Counted from the stretch's first letter, positions 1 to 7,299 are shown. The stretch is DNA of 7,480 nt from Eubacterium sp. (GCA_029052085.1 JAIDJS010000346.1:1-7480), one strand, 5' to 3'. Notes: generated by a model not told the origin, from the letters alone. Numbers and translations: made by a program.

Positions 1-896
1 CTACAGATTTCGGGGTCATAATATCTGGACTGGAGATAATAGTACCCGGTTTCATTATCATAGTAATAGCCACGATAGCGAAGCGGATTTGCTTCGGCAA
101 GCTCCAGATAAGCCGTTGAAGCTTCTTCATCTGCTGTATCTATTGCCGTTATCCTGCCCCAGGCATCATAAAAATAAATAACAACATTGTTTCCGTTTGC
201 CTCGGTAATACCAATAACATCGCCCATAGCGTTTGTTAAATAGAAATACTGAACTCCGTTATAAATAAAGCCCAATGGTGTTCCGCTATTATCATACTGG
301 AAATACATTGTATTTGTGCCATCTGTTTGAGCAAGGATAACACCATCTTTTGTATTATAGTATGTTGTAATATCATTTACGGTTTTTGATGTTCTTATAC
401 CGTTTTCATCATAGGTATAAGCATATTCATTATCGCCATCCGTTATGCTTTCCAGATGCCTGCCTGTATTCCAAAGATATTCCTTATCCCCATAGGTAAG
501 CACATTGCCGTTTGCATCATACGTTAATTCAACACCATTTACGGAAACAAGCTGATCTTTCCACCCTGTATTTGCATAGGTAAATGCGGTTGTCTGCACC
601 GGCTCTGTTATTATTGTATTATTTTCTGTATATTTATATGTTTTTTTAGAGGTTATATTTCCTCTTTCATCATAGGTATATGTTTCAGTAAACGGATTTT
701 TAATATTATCGTTTACACGGATTATCTGATCATTTTCATCATAGAAATATTCCTGATCAATTCCATTGTATCCATAACCGGTTATTTTGCCTTTATCATC
801 ATACCTGTTTACAATTTCAATTGAAGCCTGTTCAATGTTATCCCGGCATGAATAGGTCTTTTTGGTTACATTACCATCCTTATCATATTCATATGC
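1..896 (-). other. C-terminal YD repeats and Rhs-associated core (residues 2105-2402, cut by the edge)
   Basis: The segment begins with YD units (YEYDKDGNV, YFYDENDQI, YTYDERGNI, LTYDANGNV, YTYDENGIR). It passes through FYLTNAMGDVIGI and VVIYFYDAWGRI, the usual lead-in to the core, and reaches NPLRYRGYYYDNETGYYY and LQSRYYDPEIC at 2374-2402. This is the Rhs-associated core, which in characterised relatives marks the junction with the variable tip and the site of self-cleavage. The usual motif is DPxxGR; here the glycine position is cysteine (TGT), the last complete codon in the window. The frame stays open because the TAG formed by bases 3-1 is out of frame. Confidence 0.95.
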
Positions 897-3800
897 TGAG
901 GAAAGGGCAGTTATATCTCCGTTCTTTACCATATCGGAGGACATTTTTTCGTCATCCTCTTTGCCCGAGGTCTGATAACTATACTCAACCGTATTATCAT
1001 TTGACGAATAGAGAACGGATTTATCCTTTACAACAGAGGAATACGATGTTCCGAAATGGGTTTCATTTACTGTTTTGAAACCTTCAATATCGTTTTCTTC
1101 ATCTGCCTCTGTCTCCTGCTCTGTATAGGACTGAACAAGAGAATTATCCGCCGTTTTATAAACGCTTACCTGCCCGTTTTCGCCATAAACATATTTTAAG
1201 CCGGTATCTGTATTTACCTTTTCGGTTAATTCATTATCGGCATTATAGGTATAGGTTACATAAGGCTTTGCGTTGCTGTTGTGATACTGCGAAACAACAT
1301 CGCCGTTTGCATTATACTTATAGCGGATAACATCATCGTTTGCATAGCGTTCTTCGGTTACATTATAGTTATCATCATAGCTGTAGGAAACAGTTGTTAC
1401 ATTGGCAACCTTAACCTGATACAGCTCGCCATGATTCAGATAATAGAATTTATAGATATCAAATTCTTCGCGAACCTTGGAGCCGATATCGTTATAGAAA
1501 TACTTTGTGGTTTTGCCAAGGCGGTTTGTTTCGCTCGTTAACGTACCATTGGCAGCATATTTATAGGTATGCCCTGCCTTGGAATCCGAATAGGTATTAC
1601 TTTCGGGCAAGCCGTCCTTTGACGCATCATAATCATCCGGAGCAATTTCCTGAATCACTCTGCCGAGGTTATCATAAATTGTTCTGGTGCATTTGCCGTT
1701 TTCATCTGCAAGAAGCGTTCTGCCTGCTTTATCATAGATATAGGTCGATTTTTCATCCCCATTTGACGCAGTAAGCACATTGCCGAGCAGATTATATGTA
1801 TTTACCGAGCCGGAAACGGTTGTTTCGCCGTTTTCCGTTTTAGAAACAGCAGTTTTTACAGCATTGCCGTATTCATCATATTCATAAGCCGTTGTTTCAT
1901 TATCGCTTACAGATTTCACCAGCAAGCCATTGCTGTAAGTATACTGCGTAACATCAAAGCATGTCAAGCCCTCATTATAAATTTCAGGAATACTTCCTTT
2001 ATAATCTTCTTTCAGCGTTGCCGAAAGGACTGCTTCGCCGTTTTCATTATATACATAATAGGTATAGTTCTTACCTGTCTGCTGACGGATAACATTTCCG
2101 TTCGCATCATAAACATAATACGTATTTTCGGCTTTCTCATCATCCGATACCTCAGACAAAATATTGCCGTTTTCATCATAGGTATAGGAAACGGTTTTAC
2201 CGCCGGAGGATTCCGAAGCAACACGGAAAAATTCATCATAGGTATATTCCGTTGTATTGCCATCCTCATCCGTAGAGGAAACAACGAGAAACGCATCATT
2301 ATAGGTTTCTGCTGTTGAGGTTTCAACAGAGCTTTCAGCCGAAATGGTTACATTTTCATCATCATATGTATAATTCAGATAAGCGCCGCTGTCATACACA
2401 AAAGAGGATACCCTGCCGTTTTCATCATAGATGATTTCTTTATCCATACTTTTTGATAAAACATCATTTTTATATGAATAATCTGCAATCGTTACACCCG
2501 ACTGGTCAACAACCTTTGTAATCCTGTCATTTTCATTATAGGTATAGGTTATCACGCCGTTTTCAGGATCTGTTATGCTTATAATTTTACAGAATTCATC
2601 AAGACCAAGCACATAGGCACGGCCTGTTTCATCAGCTACAGTAATATGATCCGAATGTCTTGTAATGGTAATTGTATCGCCGTATTTATTATTTTTAACA
2701 GCGGACAGCTCATAGGTTTCATAAACATAGGTTATATCGCCGTCTGTTATTTCAACATGGCTGTTATCAACGATATTCAGCGTACAGCCTGTAAGCTCAT
2801 TTACAAAAACGGAATCATTCTGCTTTACAAAGGCAAGCTTACTGCCGTCCGGCAGTTGCGCCGTGCATACATCCGTTCCTATATAAACCGTACTGTTTAC
2901 GGAATAGAACCATACCCTGTCAAAGCTGTTATACGCTCTTACAAAATCAAAGGAAACATTTTTATAATTCAGGGTAAAATCCGTATTACTTTCCGAATAG
3001 GTTCCGTAATAATCGGATTTTGAGGTAACATCCTTGCTTACAACAGAAGCACTGTCTGCAAATTTAGCATAAACAGCAGTTGTTTTGAAAGCAGGAACTG
3101 CAAACGGCGCCTTATAATCCAGCCATTCGCCGTCCTCGCCGATTTTATACTGCATTTCAGCGGAGGAGCCTGCATTCATCAAGCCAACCAATGCACCGTC
3201 TTCATAAAATTCAGGCAAAAATACAGTAACTGTTTTTGAAGCAGTATTTCCTGCATTATCCCTTACGGAAACCGTTATTTCACTTAAAGCGGTGCTTACT
3301 TTCTTTGTATTTTCCGTCTGCCATGTTTTACCGCCGTCAAAGCTGTATTCCTTGATTCCCGAAGCGGTATCCTTTGCGGTTACGGTAACGAAAACCTCGT
3401 TATTCGCTTTATTCACCGCAACATCGGAAATAACCGGTGCAGCTTTATCTATTCTATTTACCGTAACAGCAGTTGCAGCAGAAATATTACCCGCCGCATC
3501 CTTGGCATAGACATAATAAGCAACATTTGCCGCTACCGCTTTGGTTGCACCTGTCTGCCACGTATATGTACCTGCCGTGGTTGAAAAGCTATAGGCTGCA
3601 ACGCCTGATCCGGTATCCGTTGTACTTGCCGTTAAGGTAATATTTTTATTTATCCACGCTGTCGGGTTTCCTGTTATCTTCGGAGCAGCCGGCTTCGTTT
3701 TATCTATTTTGCTGACTGCAATCTTGGTAACGGCTGAAATATTACCTGCTGCATCCTGTGCATATACATAATATGTTCCGTTTGCAGTTACTTTATAAGT

Positions 3801-6800
3801 ATTTGCTGTTTGCCAGGTATAACTGTTTTCAGCAGTTGAAAAGCTGTATGCCGTAACACCCGATTGTGAATCCGTTGAACTTGCTGTTAAAGTAACATCC
3901 TTGTTTGTCCACGCTGTCGGGTTACCTGTTACCTTCGGCGTAGTTGGCTTTGTGTTTTCAATTTTGCTTACCGTAATGGTTGCTGCATCTGAAATATTGC
4001 CTGCCGCATCCTTGGCATACACATAATACGTTCCGTTTGCAGTAATCGTTTTTGATGCACCCGTCTGCCAAGCATATGTGCCCTCTGTAGTCGAGAAACT
4101 GTATGCCGCAACACCCGAACCTGTATCTGTTGATTTTGCGGTCAGGACGGCATTATCCTTTTTCCAGCTTGTAGGATTGCCGGTTACCGTTGGTGCAGTC
4201 GGCTTCGTTTTATCAATTTTTCCTACTGCAACAGTAGTTGCATCTGAAATATTACCAGCTGCATCTTTTGCATATACATAATAGGTTGTATTTGCTGTTA
4301 CTGCTTTGGTTGCACCCGTCTGCCAAGCATATGTACCCTCTGTAGTTGAGAAGCTGTATGCCGCAACACCCGAGCCTGTATCCGTTGATTTAGCAGTTAG
4401 GGTTACATTGCCGTTTGTCCATGCCGTAGAATTGCCTGTAACCGTAGGTGCAGTCGGCTTCGTTTTATCAACCTTGCCTACTGTTACAGTAGTGGGGGCA
4501 GAAATATTGCCTGCTGCATCCTTGGCATAGACATAATACGTTCCGTTTACGATTGCTTTGGCTGCACTCGTTTGCCAAGCATATGTGCCCTCTGTAGTTG
4601 AAAAGCTGTATGCCGCAACACCTGAGCCTGTATCCGTTGCACTTGCCGTTAAGGTTGCACTTGCCACCCAGCCTGCAGGATTGCCTGTTATTGTTGGTGC
4701 TGCCGGCTTTGTTTTATCTATTTTGCTGACTGCAACCTTTGTAACAGCCGAGATACGACCTACTGCATCCTTGGCGTACACATAATATGTGCCGTTTGCA
4801 GTTACTTTATAGGTGTTGGCTGTCTGCCAGGTATATACCTTTTCTTCCGTTGAAAAGCTGTAATATTTAACACCGGACTGTGAATCCGTTGAGGAGGCTG
4901 TTAAGGTTACATCCTTATTCGTCCACGCTGTCGGGTTGCCTGTTACCTTCGGTGCAGTTGGCGCAGCATTGTCAACCTTGCTTACCGCAACAGTTGTTGC
5001 AGCAGAAATATTACCTGCCGCATCCTTGGTATATACATAATACGTTCCGTTTACAACAGCCTTGGTTGCACCCGTCTGCCAGGCGTATGTACCCTCTGTA
5101 GTTGAGAAGCTGTATGCCGCAACACCCGAGCCGGTATCCGTTGCGCTTGCCGTTAAGGTTGCACTTGCTGCCCAGCTTGTCGGGTTGCCAGTTACCGTTG
5201 GTGCAGACGGCTTCGTTTTATCTATCTTTCCTACTGCAACAGTAATCGGATCTGAAATATTGCCTGCTGCATCCTTGGCATATACGTAATAGGTTGTGTT
5301 TGCCGTTACTGCTTTTGTTGTGCCTGTCTGCCAGGAATAACTTCCCTTTGCCGTTGAAAAGCTGTATGCCGCAACGCCCGAACCTGTGTCTGTTGATTTA
5401 GCAGTTAAGGTTACGTTTCCGTTTGTCCACGCTGTCGGATTTCCTGTTACCGTTGGTGCAGACGGCTTTGTTTTATCTATTTTGCTTACCGTTACAGTAG
5501 TAGGAGCGGAAATGTTGCCTGCCTTATCCTTGGCATACACATAATACGTTGTATTCGCTGATACCGCTTTTGTTGCACCTGTCTGCCAGGAATAGCTTCC
5601 CTTTGTTGTTGAAAAGCTGTAGTTTGCAACACCTGAGGCAGCGTCTGTTGATTTCGCCGTTAAGGTTATATTGCCGTTTGTCCAGCTTGTTGGATTTCCC
5701 GAAACGGACGGAGCAGTCGGAGCAGTTGTATCATTGGTATAATTTATAACTGTATACGGACGCATTGCAGAAGAAGAATATGATCTTGATGTGAACGCTC
5801 TCCAGTTATAAGCGCCGTTGGATTCCTCATTGCTTAAAAACACAAGACCGTAATTTGTGGCACCGTCTGTCCATTTTTTTACAGCTGTCTTGATGTCAAA
5901 TTTATACCAGTACGGATTCGTGGAATCATCTGTACTCTTGCTATTGATGTTTTTCTTTGTCATCGCAGTGGATGAATTATATCCAGGCTTGTTGCTCCAT
6001 GTTATAGCGGTTTCATTCCAGCTTCCTGTAACCATATACGGAGTAACATACGTTGTTGTCGTTCTTCCTGTGGTTTCTCTTTCCCAGATATACGCACTGT
6101 TTATTGTTGCATATTTTTTGATTGCCGTCGGCATTGTAAAATGCGTATAAACTCTGCCGTATCCATATTCGGATGCTCTGCCGAAACAGCAGGTTTGCTC
6201 ACTGCCGTAGTTATTTGAGGACTTGGCTGAATAAACACCTGCATCAAAATGGTTTGAAATATTGCTTGTAGTCGGGTCAATGGTTACCGGATAAACCGTA
6301 TCCTCACTGTTCAGCCATTCATCCGAAACCGTTACGGAAAGTATGTACTCATTATCCGAAAGCTTTTCCAAATCATAATGACAGTCTGCGCAGTAATGAT
6401 TATCTTCAATACCCTCAACATAGGCATTATCAAACGCAAACGGAGCTGAGAAATTCTGAACCTCTTCGTTTGTTTCACTGCTTATAAGCGAAACACTGCC
6501 GTCATCATTGATAACAGGCGTACAGCCGTTTGTTTTAAGCAGAGAAGCAAAGGTGTTTGCTTCAATTCTGTTATCAAGCGTAATGATTTCCTTTACGCCG
6601 TTAATCTGCGGAAAATATTTCAGCAATGTGTTTTCCCCGAATAAATCGGCATACTCAAAATTTTCAAATCTTTCATGATTTATTTCGCCGTTTGAAACAT
6701 ATCCGGGTGCTGATTTTTCACTTATCGGTGCAAGCGAAAAGGAAACATCTCCATATTCAACAAGCACACCCTTGGATGAATCGGAAGAAAAGTTGATTCT

Positions 6801-7208
6801 GTAATCATTCTGACCGTTTGAATAATCATAGCCTGCCTTTTTCTTTTCCTTATCCTTTTGTTCAACAATAGAATTATCCTTGCATCTCAGGTTTCCGTTT
6901 TCATCTGTATATGTAACGGGTTCTGAAAAGGAATAAACCGTTGTTGTGTCATCCTTCATATTAAAATAAAGCTCATTATCTGCCGTATTTTCGGAATCTA
7001 TTGATTTAACATCATCCAAATCAACAATTTCTTCAATATAATCCGAAAGCACTGCTTCAAGCTCTATTTTTTCCGGCACACCGGCACCCATGGCAAAGCA
7101 GGAAATGATTCCCGTACTGAATACCATGATAAATGCCAAAAACGAACTCAGTGCCTTTGTAAACAGTGTAAACTGATTTTTATCTTGGTTAAATAACAAT
7201 CCTTTCAT
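1..7208 (-). CDS. Giant secreted Rhs/YD-repeat protein with DNRLRE and tandem Ig-like domains (3' end beyond the window)
   Basis: One uninterrupted minus-strand frame of 2402 codons runs from ATG at 7208-7206 to the left edge with no stop, so the C-terminus is missing. The start is chosen because AAAGGAG lies five bases upstream and the first 39 residues form a signal peptide. Domains in order: signal peptide, N-terminal region ending YPVTIDP (306-312), DNRLRE module with WNETAITWSNKP (397-408), nine near-identical Ig-like units plus one divergent unit (491-1329), linker, YD repeats (from 1551) and Rhs-associated core (to 2402). The visible part is roughly 260 kDa. Proteins of this type are exported in Gram-positive bacteria; the Rhs region forms a hollow shell, and a variable C-terminal tip after the core is often a toxin used against competitors. 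The last visible motif is QSRYYDPEIC, so the tip begins just outside. The role here (contact-dependent toxin or adhesin) is inferred. No other gene is present, and the transcript would start in the 272-base region to the right. Family assignment is very sure; function is not. Confidence 0.97.
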   Translation of the reverse strand, partial: MKGLLFNQDKNQFTLFTKALSSFLAFIMVFSTGIISCFAMGAGVPEKIELEAVLSDYIEEIVDLDDVKSIDSENTADNELYFNMKDDTTTVYSFSEPVTYTDENGNLRCKDNSIVEQKDKEKKKAGYDYSNGQNDYRINFSSDSSKGVLVEYGDVSFSLAPISEKSAPGYVSNGEINHERFENFEYADLFGENTLLKYFPQINGVKEIITLDNRIEANTFASLLKTNGCTPVINDDGSVSLISSETNEEVQNFSAPFAFDNAYVEGIEDNHYCADCHYDLEKLSDNEYILSVTVSDEWLNSEDTVYPVTIDPTTSNISNHFDAGVYSAKSSNNYGSEQTCCFGRASEYGYGRVYTHFTMPTAIKKYATINSAYIWERETTGRTTTTYVTPYMVTGSWNETAITWSNKPGYNSSTAMTKKNINSKSTDDSTNPYWYKFDIKTAVKKWTDGATNYGLVFLSNEESNGAYNWRAFTSRSYSSSAMRPYTVINYTNDTTAPTAPSVSGNPTSWTNGNITLTAKSTDAASGVANYSFSTTKGSYSWQTGATKAVSANTTYYVYAKDKAGNISAPTTVTVSKIDKTKPSAPTVTGNPTAWTNGNVTLTAKSTDTGSGVAAYSFSTAKGSYSWQTGTTKAVTANTTYYVYAKDAAGNISDPITVAVGKIDKTKPSAPTVTGNPTSWAASATLTASATDTGSGVAAYSFSTTEGTYAWQTGATKAVVNGTYYVYTKDAAGNISAATTVAVSKVDNAAPTAPKVTGNPTAWTNKDVTLTASSTDSQSGVKYYSFSTEEKVYTWQTANTYKVTANGTYYVYAKDAVGRISAVTKVAVSKIDKTKPAAPTITGNPAGWVASATLTASATDTGSGVAAYSFSTTEGTYAWQTSAAKAIVNGTYYVYAKDAAGNISAPTTVTVGKVDKTKPTAPTVTGNSTAWTNGNVTLTAKSTDTGSGVAAYSFSTTEGTYAWQTGATKAVTANTTYYVYAKDAAGNISDATTVAVGKIDKTKPTAPTVTGNPTSWKKDNAVLTAKSTDTGSGVAAYSFSTTEGTYAWQTGASKTITANGTYYVYAKDAAGNISDAATITVSKIENTKPTTPKVTGNPTAWTNKDVTLTASSTDSQSGVTAYSFSTAENSYTWQTANTYKVTANGTYYVYAQDAAGNISAVTKIAVSKIDKTKPAAPKITGNPTAWINKNITLTASTTDTGSGVAAYSFSTTAGTYTWQTGATKAVAANVAYYVYAKDAAGNISAATAVTVNRIDKAAPVISDVAVNKANNEVFVTVTAKDTASGIKEYSFDGGKTWQTENTKKVSTALSEITVSVRDNAGNTASKTVTVFLPEFYEDGALVGLMNAGSSAEMQYKIGEDGEWLDYKAPFAVPAFKTTAVYAKFADSASVVSKDVTSKSDYYGTYSESNTDFTLNYKNVSFDFVRAYNSFDRVWFYSVNSTVYIGTDVCTAQLPDGSKLAFVKQNDSVFVNELTGCTLNIVDNSHVEITDGDITYVYETYELSAVKNNKYGDTITITRHSDHITVADETGRAYVLGLDEFCKIISITDPENGVITYTYNENDRITKVVDQSGVTIADYSYKNDVLSKSMDKEIIYDENGRVSSFVYDSGAYLNYTYDDENVTISAESSVETSTAETYNDAFLVVSSTDEDGNTTEYTYDEFFRVASESSGGKTVSYTYDENGNILSEVSDDEKAENTYYVYDANGNVIRQQTGKNYTYYVYNENGEAVLSATLKEDYKGSIPEIYNEGLTCFDVTQYTYSNGLLVKSVSDNETTAYEYDEYGNAVKTAVSKTENGETTVSGSVNTYNLLGNVLTASNGDEKSTYIYDKAGRTLLADENGKCTRTIYDNLGRVIQEIAPDDYDASKDGLPESNTYSDSKAGHTYKYAANGTLTSETNRLGKTTKYFYNDIGSKVREEFDIYKFYYLNHGELYQVKVANVTTVSYSYDDNYNVTEERYANDDVIRYKYNANGDVVSQYHNSNAKPYVTYTYNADNELTEKVNTDTGLKYVYGENGQVSVYKTADNSLVQSYTEQETEADEENDIEGFKTVNETHFGTSYSSVVKDKSVLYSSNDNTVEYSYQTSGKEDDEKMSSDMVKNGDITALSSAYEYDKDGNVTKKTYSCRDNIEQASIEIVNRYDDKGKITGYGYNGIDQEYFYDENDQIIRVNDNIKNPFTETYTYDERGNITSKKTYKYTENNTIITEPVQTTAFTYANTGWKDQLVSVNGVELTYDANGNVLTYGDKEYLWNTGRHLESITDGDNEYAYTYDENGIRTSKTVNDITTYYNTKDGVILAQTDGTNTMYFQYDNSGTPLGFIYNGVQYFYLTNAMGDVIGITEANGNNVVIYFYDAWGRITAIDTADEEASTAYLELAEANPLRYRGYYYDNETGYYYLQSRYYDPEIC
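897..1172 (-). other. Break in the YD array (residues 2013-2104)
   Basis: Between KYVYGENGQV and SAYEYDKDGNV about 90 residues lack the YD pattern. The segment is acidic and serine-rich (SYTEQETEADEENDIEG, SGKEDDEKMSSDM). It includes short aromatic strands such as THFGTSYSSVV and NTVEYSYQTSG. Similar interruptions occur before the core in other clostridial Rhs proteins and may be a loop or a strand lining the shell. No catalytic motif is seen. Confidence 0.6.
1173..2558 (-). repeat. YD/RHS repeat array, about 20 units (residues 1551-2012)
   Basis: About 20 repeats of the pattern Y-x-Y-[DN]-x-x-G-x-[VIL] can be read, for example TYTYNENDRI, SYTYDENGNI, YYVYDANGNV, AYEYDEYGNA, TIYDNLGRV, KYNANGDV and KYVYGENGQV. 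Spacing is roughly 20 residues, with longer gaps near 1740 and 1880. YD repeats form a beta-strand spiral that builds a hollow cocoon around the C-terminal toxin in ABC toxins and Rhs effectors. Unlike the Ig-like array, these units have diverged strongly at the DNA level, so they are old. Residues 1540-1600 and 1700-1760 include less regular copies. Confidence 0.93.
2559..3221 (-). other. Linker and degenerate pre-Rhs domain (residues 1330-1550)
   Basis: The first part (about 1330-1392) contains MQYKIGEDGEWLDYKAPFAV and TTAVYAKFADSA, which resembles another small OmpL47- or chitobiase-like beta domain. From about 1393 the sequence TDFTLNYKNVSFDFVRAYNS recalls the DUF6531-type segment at the start of Rhs shells, where an 'F.R.YNS' motif is typical. 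It then runs through beta-rich sequence (LPDGSKLAFV, VYETYELSAV, GDTITITR) to the first YD repeat at 1551. In known Rhs proteins this segment closes one end of the shell. The match is by eye and the segment is divergent, so the family name is tentative. Confidence 0.55.
3222..3455 (-). other. Tenth, divergent Ig-like unit (residues 1252-1329)
   Basis: It follows the ninth repeat with the related linker RIDKAAP and keeps the core pattern: TAKDTASGIKEYSF, then GGKTWQTENTKKV, then VSVRDNAGNTASKTVTV. Unlike the nine others it has lost the GNPTxW opening and the YYVYAKD strand, and its DNA is clearly different. It reads as an older capping unit at the C-terminal end of the stalk that has not taken part in the recent amplification. 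Role inferred from position only. Confidence 0.8.
3456..5738 (-). repeat. Tandem array of nine near-identical Ig-like repeats (residues 491-1251)
   Basis: Nine units follow head to tail, each 85 codons (255 bp) except units 3 and 5 at 83 codons. First residues are 491, 576, 661, 744, 829, 912, 997, 1082 and 1167. The consensus runs KIDKTKPxAPTVTGNPTxW, then LTAxSTDTGSGVAAYSFST, TYxWQTGATKAV, TYYVYAKDAAGNIS and a closing TTVxVS. This fits bacterial Ig-like/OmpL47-type extracellular beta-sandwich repeats (W, SGV..YSFS, YYVYAKDxAGNIS); the exact family cannot be fixed without a profile search. Such arrays usually act as rigid stalks. DNA identity between units is high, including a 47-bp exact copy (4330-4376 and 5086-5132). 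Three sequence subtypes are interspersed, pointing to block duplication or gene conversion. The repeats also create look-alike open frames on the plus strand, which are not genes. Confidence 0.93.
5739..6272 (-). other. DNRLRE-type beta module (residues 313-490)
   Basis: The hallmarks of this family are visible. It opens with a segment on extended 'D.GVYSAKSSNNYGSEQ' lines, continues with GYGRVYTHF and IWERETT, reaches the diagnostic WNETAITWSNKP at 397-408, then KFDIKTAVKKWTDG-like sequence (a helix or strand ending in W-T-D-G), NYGLVFLSNE, and closes with RPYTVINY. Modules of this type are extracellular beta-sandwich domains in Gram-positive surface and Rhs proteins and probably help in surface display or binding. 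Two adjacent cysteines (TCCF) near the start are not part of the usual signature. Length, about 175 residues, is normal for the family. Binding target unknown. Confidence 0.85.
6273..7082 (-). other. N-terminal extracellular region ending in YPVTIDP (residues 43-312)
   Basis: This region of about 270 residues is rich in Asp, Glu, Asn and Ser and has no membrane segment. It matches the general form of the region that precedes DNRLRE modules in secreted Bacillota Rhs proteins. It begins with an acidic stretch, then has 'YTDENGNLRCKDNS' and a lysine-rich KDKEKKK patch, and closes with EWLNSEDTVYPVTIDP (YPVTIDP at 306-312), a common signature just before DNRLRE. It probably folds as a beta-rich domain at the outer surface. 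A CADCH sequence occurs at 273-277 within HYCADCH. I know no biochemical function for this region; its placement is by recognition of the terminal signature and its position. Confidence 0.7.
7092..7208 (-). other. Signal peptide of the Rhs protein (residues 1-39)
   Basis: The N-terminus has lysines at 2, 10 and 18, then a hydrophobic stretch of about 17 residues (ALSSFLAFIMVFSTGII, 19-35), then SCFAMGAG. A type I signal peptidase could cut after A39 or A42. An alternative is a lipobox: I34-I35-S36-C37 fits the loose pattern of hydrophobic, small, Ser/Gly/Ala, Cys, so the protein could be lipid-anchored at C37. The n-region is long, as is common in large Gram-positive surface proteins. Export through Sec is well supported; the type of processing is unresolved. 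Confidence 0.88.
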
Positions 7209-7213
7209 TTTTT

Positions 7214-7220
7214 CTCCTTT
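7214..7220 (-). promoter_or_regulatory. Ribosome binding site of the Rhs gene
   Basis: On the minus strand the sequence reads AAAGGAG, five A residues, ATG. This is a strong Shine-Dalgarno match at a good distance and fixes the start at 7208. Confidence 0.9.
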
Positions 7221-7249
7221 TCGTTATACTATCCTGCGGTCATATACCT

Positions 7250-7264
7250 GTTTTGATACAAAAC
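7250..7264 (-). promoter_or_regulatory. Small inverted repeat upstream of the ribosome binding site (6-bp stem)
   Basis: GTTTTG and CAAAAC flank ATA in a perfect 6-3-6 inverted repeat, about 30 bases before the Shine-Dalgarno sequence. It is short and AU-rich, so stability as RNA would be low; a protein site is equally possible. Confidence 0.35.
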
Positions 7265-7277
7265 ACCTCTCTTTCCC

Positions 7278-7299
7278 GGCTTATTAATTCAAATAAGCC
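7278..7299 (-). promoter_or_regulatory. Inverted repeat in the Rhs leader (8-bp stem)
   Basis: GGCTTATT (7278-7285) and AATAAGCC (7292-7299) are exact reverse complements separated by six bases. No run of U follows on either strand, so it is not a simple terminator. It could be an RNA hairpin in the leader or an operator for a dimeric regulator. Confidence 0.5.

Noticed and set aside
641..647. A run of seven T (A7 on the coding strand) as a possible frameshift or phase-variation site
   Set aside because: The frame reads cleanly on both sides (TSKKTYKYTE) and the run is short; a second A7 at 5874-5880 is also in frame. Nothing indicates slippage.
821..3023. Several plus-strand frames of 85-125 codons and one 104-codon minus-strand frame at 2012-2326
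   Set aside because: All overlap the long Rhs frame in another reading frame. Their products are compositionally odd (runs of Ile or Tyr, or Met/Arg-rich) and match nothing I know.
4078..5289. A series of related plus-strand open frames of about 67-75 codons (near 4078, 4306, 4558 and 5062) with similar proteins containing PSVVEKLYAATPEPVSV
   Set aside because: They are antisense shadows of the Ig-like repeats on the minus strand; their similarity to each other simply copies the repeat period. They have no convincing ribosome binding sites.
3456..5738. Regular repeats considered as a CRISPR array or satellite DNA
   Set aside because: The period is 249-255 bp, units are contiguous without unique spacers, and they are translated in frame as protein domains.
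5857..6150. Plus-strand frame of 97 codons with hydrophobic sequence, resembling a small membrane protein
   Set aside because: It lies antisense to the DNRLRE module, whose WNETAITWSNKP motif is clear; the hydrophobicity comes from complementing polar codons.
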